From JTS-RE37 sp963756115 (GTDB taxonomy: Bacteria > Bacteroidota > Bacteroidia > Flavobacteriales > Flavobacteriaceae), in contig CAVWMN010000003.1 in the NCBI GenBank assembly GCA_963756115.1, positions 1,364,001 to 1,428,000 of the forward strand: 64,000 nucleotides of DNA. The letters are read 5' to 3'. Each line of letters begins with the position of its first letter. The stretch's first letter is position 1. Both the position numbers and the translations under genes were made by a program. Under the pieces are notes generated by a model. The model saw nothing but the letters and a program-made list of their open reading frames with translations. It was not told the origin of the DNA and did not search any database. Positions 62,878 through 64,000 of the stretch are shown here, piece after piece.

Positions 62878-64000
62878 ATGATGACAGGTCTACTACCACC
62901 TTTCGATACGGCTACAGTACAAAGCATTCAGTCAGCGATGGTAACATTGCCCGACACGGATGTTGTAGGGGACCAGGTAATGGTACGCCCCCATATTGCA
63001 CGTTATGCCGATAGCGTTTTGCCCTTTACAAGGATTGGTTTCACCATCCCCTCTTCTGTCCTGGCACCCGGTATTTGCAGCATTAGAAAAATTCCACTGG
63101 ATCCCGGTTTACCGGATAACAGTCCCCTGCTGGCGGAAGGTATCCAGGAGCTGCTGGAAATTTCGCCGCTGCCTTTTTTTATAGAACCCATATTACGTGG
63201 CATTCCAGGTGGCACCCCGGTTTTTTATTTCGGTATTCCTGCCGCTGCCCAAAACGCTTTCGAAGAAAACGATACCCTTGACCAGGGGCAGCTGTTGGGC
63301 TCAACTTCACTTTTTTATTTCGCTGTTATTTTCCAGGATCGCGTATGTCTCGAACCCTGGGGATGGGGCGGTATCATTGAAAAAGCACTGGATGCCGCCG
63401 GTGAAGATGCATCCGCTTGGATAAACTTCCTTGGGGCGCTGTTTCCCGCCAACGGGACCCGGATACTAAAAGTATTGGACCATGCTGGCCGACCCCTTTC
63501 ACCCACACAGTTTACGATTTCGGTAAACGGACTGCCACAATCGGTAACTTCAGGTCCCGGTGGCATACTTGACCTTTCCTTTTCTGCAGGTTCTGCCGCT
63601 ACGATCAACTGGTCAGGAAATACCAGGCCCGGCGAAAATATATCCCTCCCCGTAATGACCTTCTACGAAACCGGCCTCAGTGCGAACCCGGATACCCTGT
63701 TGCAGGTTGAGGCCACTTTCAATCGCGGTCATTTACAGGTGTTTGAATTGGCCAATTGGTTCTGTGAACCCCCAGGTGGATCCGCTATGAAACGCTATCA
63801 TACTGCCAGCAGTCTGCTGCCCCTTTTCGATGGCTACAAGACATTCCGGATGATTGGCAGCGATATGATCAATTGTGTACCGGCAGCCAATAACCCGCCT
63901 CCGGCAGGCGACATGCCGGGCGCGCATTTTGCGGGATGGGGCTTCAAGGAATTTGTGCTGGATGATAAATTGTTGGACTCGGAGGGGAAGCCCTATACCT
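62878..64000 (+). CDS. Large unrecognised protein, partial (runs off window)
   Basis: Open from ATG at 62878 (a second ATG follows at 62881) to the last base, at least 374 codons. No signal peptide is seen. The N-terminal part reads PFDTATVQSIQSAMVTLPD and VVGDQVMVRPHIARYADSVL; a middle beta-rich part holds FTISVNGLPQSVTSGPGG. Near the window end DGYKTFRMIGSDMI and AHFAGWGFKEFVLDD recall, weakly, the strand before the catalytic motif of phospholipase D-type enzymes; the HxKxxxxD motif itself is not reached. Its close spacing to the preceding gene suggests one operon. Confidence 0.7.
   Translation, partial: MMTGLLPPFDTATVQSIQSAMVTLPDTDVVGDQVMVRPHIARYADSVLPFTRIGFTIPSSVLAPGICSIRKIPLDPGLPDNSPLLAEGIQELLEISPLPFFIEPILRGIPGGTPVFYFGIPAAAQNAFEENDTLDQGQLLGSTSLFYFAVIFQDRVCLEPWGWGGIIEKALDAAGEDASAWINFLGALFPANGTRILKVLDHAGRPLSPTQFTISVNGLPQSVTSGPGGILDLSFSAGSAATINWSGNTRPGENISLPVMTFYETGLSANPDTLLQVEATFNRGHLQVFELANWFCEPPGGSAMKRYHTASSLLPLFDGYKTFRMIGSDMINCVPAANNPPPAGDMPGAHFAGWGFKEFVLDDKLLDSEGKPYT

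Overview
The window reads as chromosome of a marine-type Bacteroidota bacterium, most likely Flavobacteriia. This rests on the TonB receptor with a carboxypeptidase-regulatory N-terminus, a two-component propeller histidine kinase, LytTR without a receiver, several TAnnTTTG-type -7 promoter boxes in place of sigma70 boxes, and the dispersed hairpin repeats common in that group. No rRNA, tRNA, transposase, integrase or CRISPR array was seen.

Layout. 1-7.35 kb: ABC-F tail, an LRR protein, then an RND efflux operon (adaptor, pump, TolC). 7.35-9.75 kb: gene-free island of nested hairpin repeats containing a tandem duplication. 9.75-17.4 kb: small metabolic and stress genes, mostly minus strand (CPXCG protein, AGE epimerase-like, pirin, frameshifted Crp/Fnr regulator, HAD dehalogenase, RibD-type reductase, three small membrane proteins, MarR). 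17.7-32.2 kb: MATE pump, a carotenoid oxygenase coupled to a 1683-aa kinase-ATPase-GAF-adenylyl cyclase, TonB receptor, YtxH, SRPBCC, PhzF, Kazal lipoprotein. 32.6-38.6 kb: a 2009-aa poly-HAMP hybrid histidine kinase. 38.7-44.3 kb: decayed truncated haemoglobin, YdeI-like, rpiA, second repeat island, DUF899, DUF2182, GIN-domain lipoprotein. 44.5-48.2 kb: LytTR regulator, hydrolase, TIR-like protein, frameshifted 2OG-Fe(II) oxygenase. 48.3-54.1 kb: response-regulator adenylyl cyclase, stand-alone receiver, and a broken propeller histidine kinase flanked by kinase debris. 54.2-58.7 kb: Ada-type zinc protein, HxlR, NudC, DinB, ClC channel, VTT protein. 59.2-64 kb: two very large unrecognised proteins; the second runs off the window.

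Three themes stand out. First, nucleotide second messengers: two class III cyclases carry adenine-specifying residues, one coupled to a retinoid-type oxygenase and one to a receiver, while the only Crp/Fnr-type regulator seen is frameshifted. Second, gene breakage: a Crp/Fnr regulator, a globin, a 2OG oxygenase and a propeller kinase all carry frameshifts or stops. Two of these breaks are one extra A in an A5 run, so sequencing error and real decay must be separated. Third, a nested family of hairpin and 7-nt repeats sits directly behind stop codons and in two islands.

All calls come from reading the sequence and translations by eye; no database search was run.
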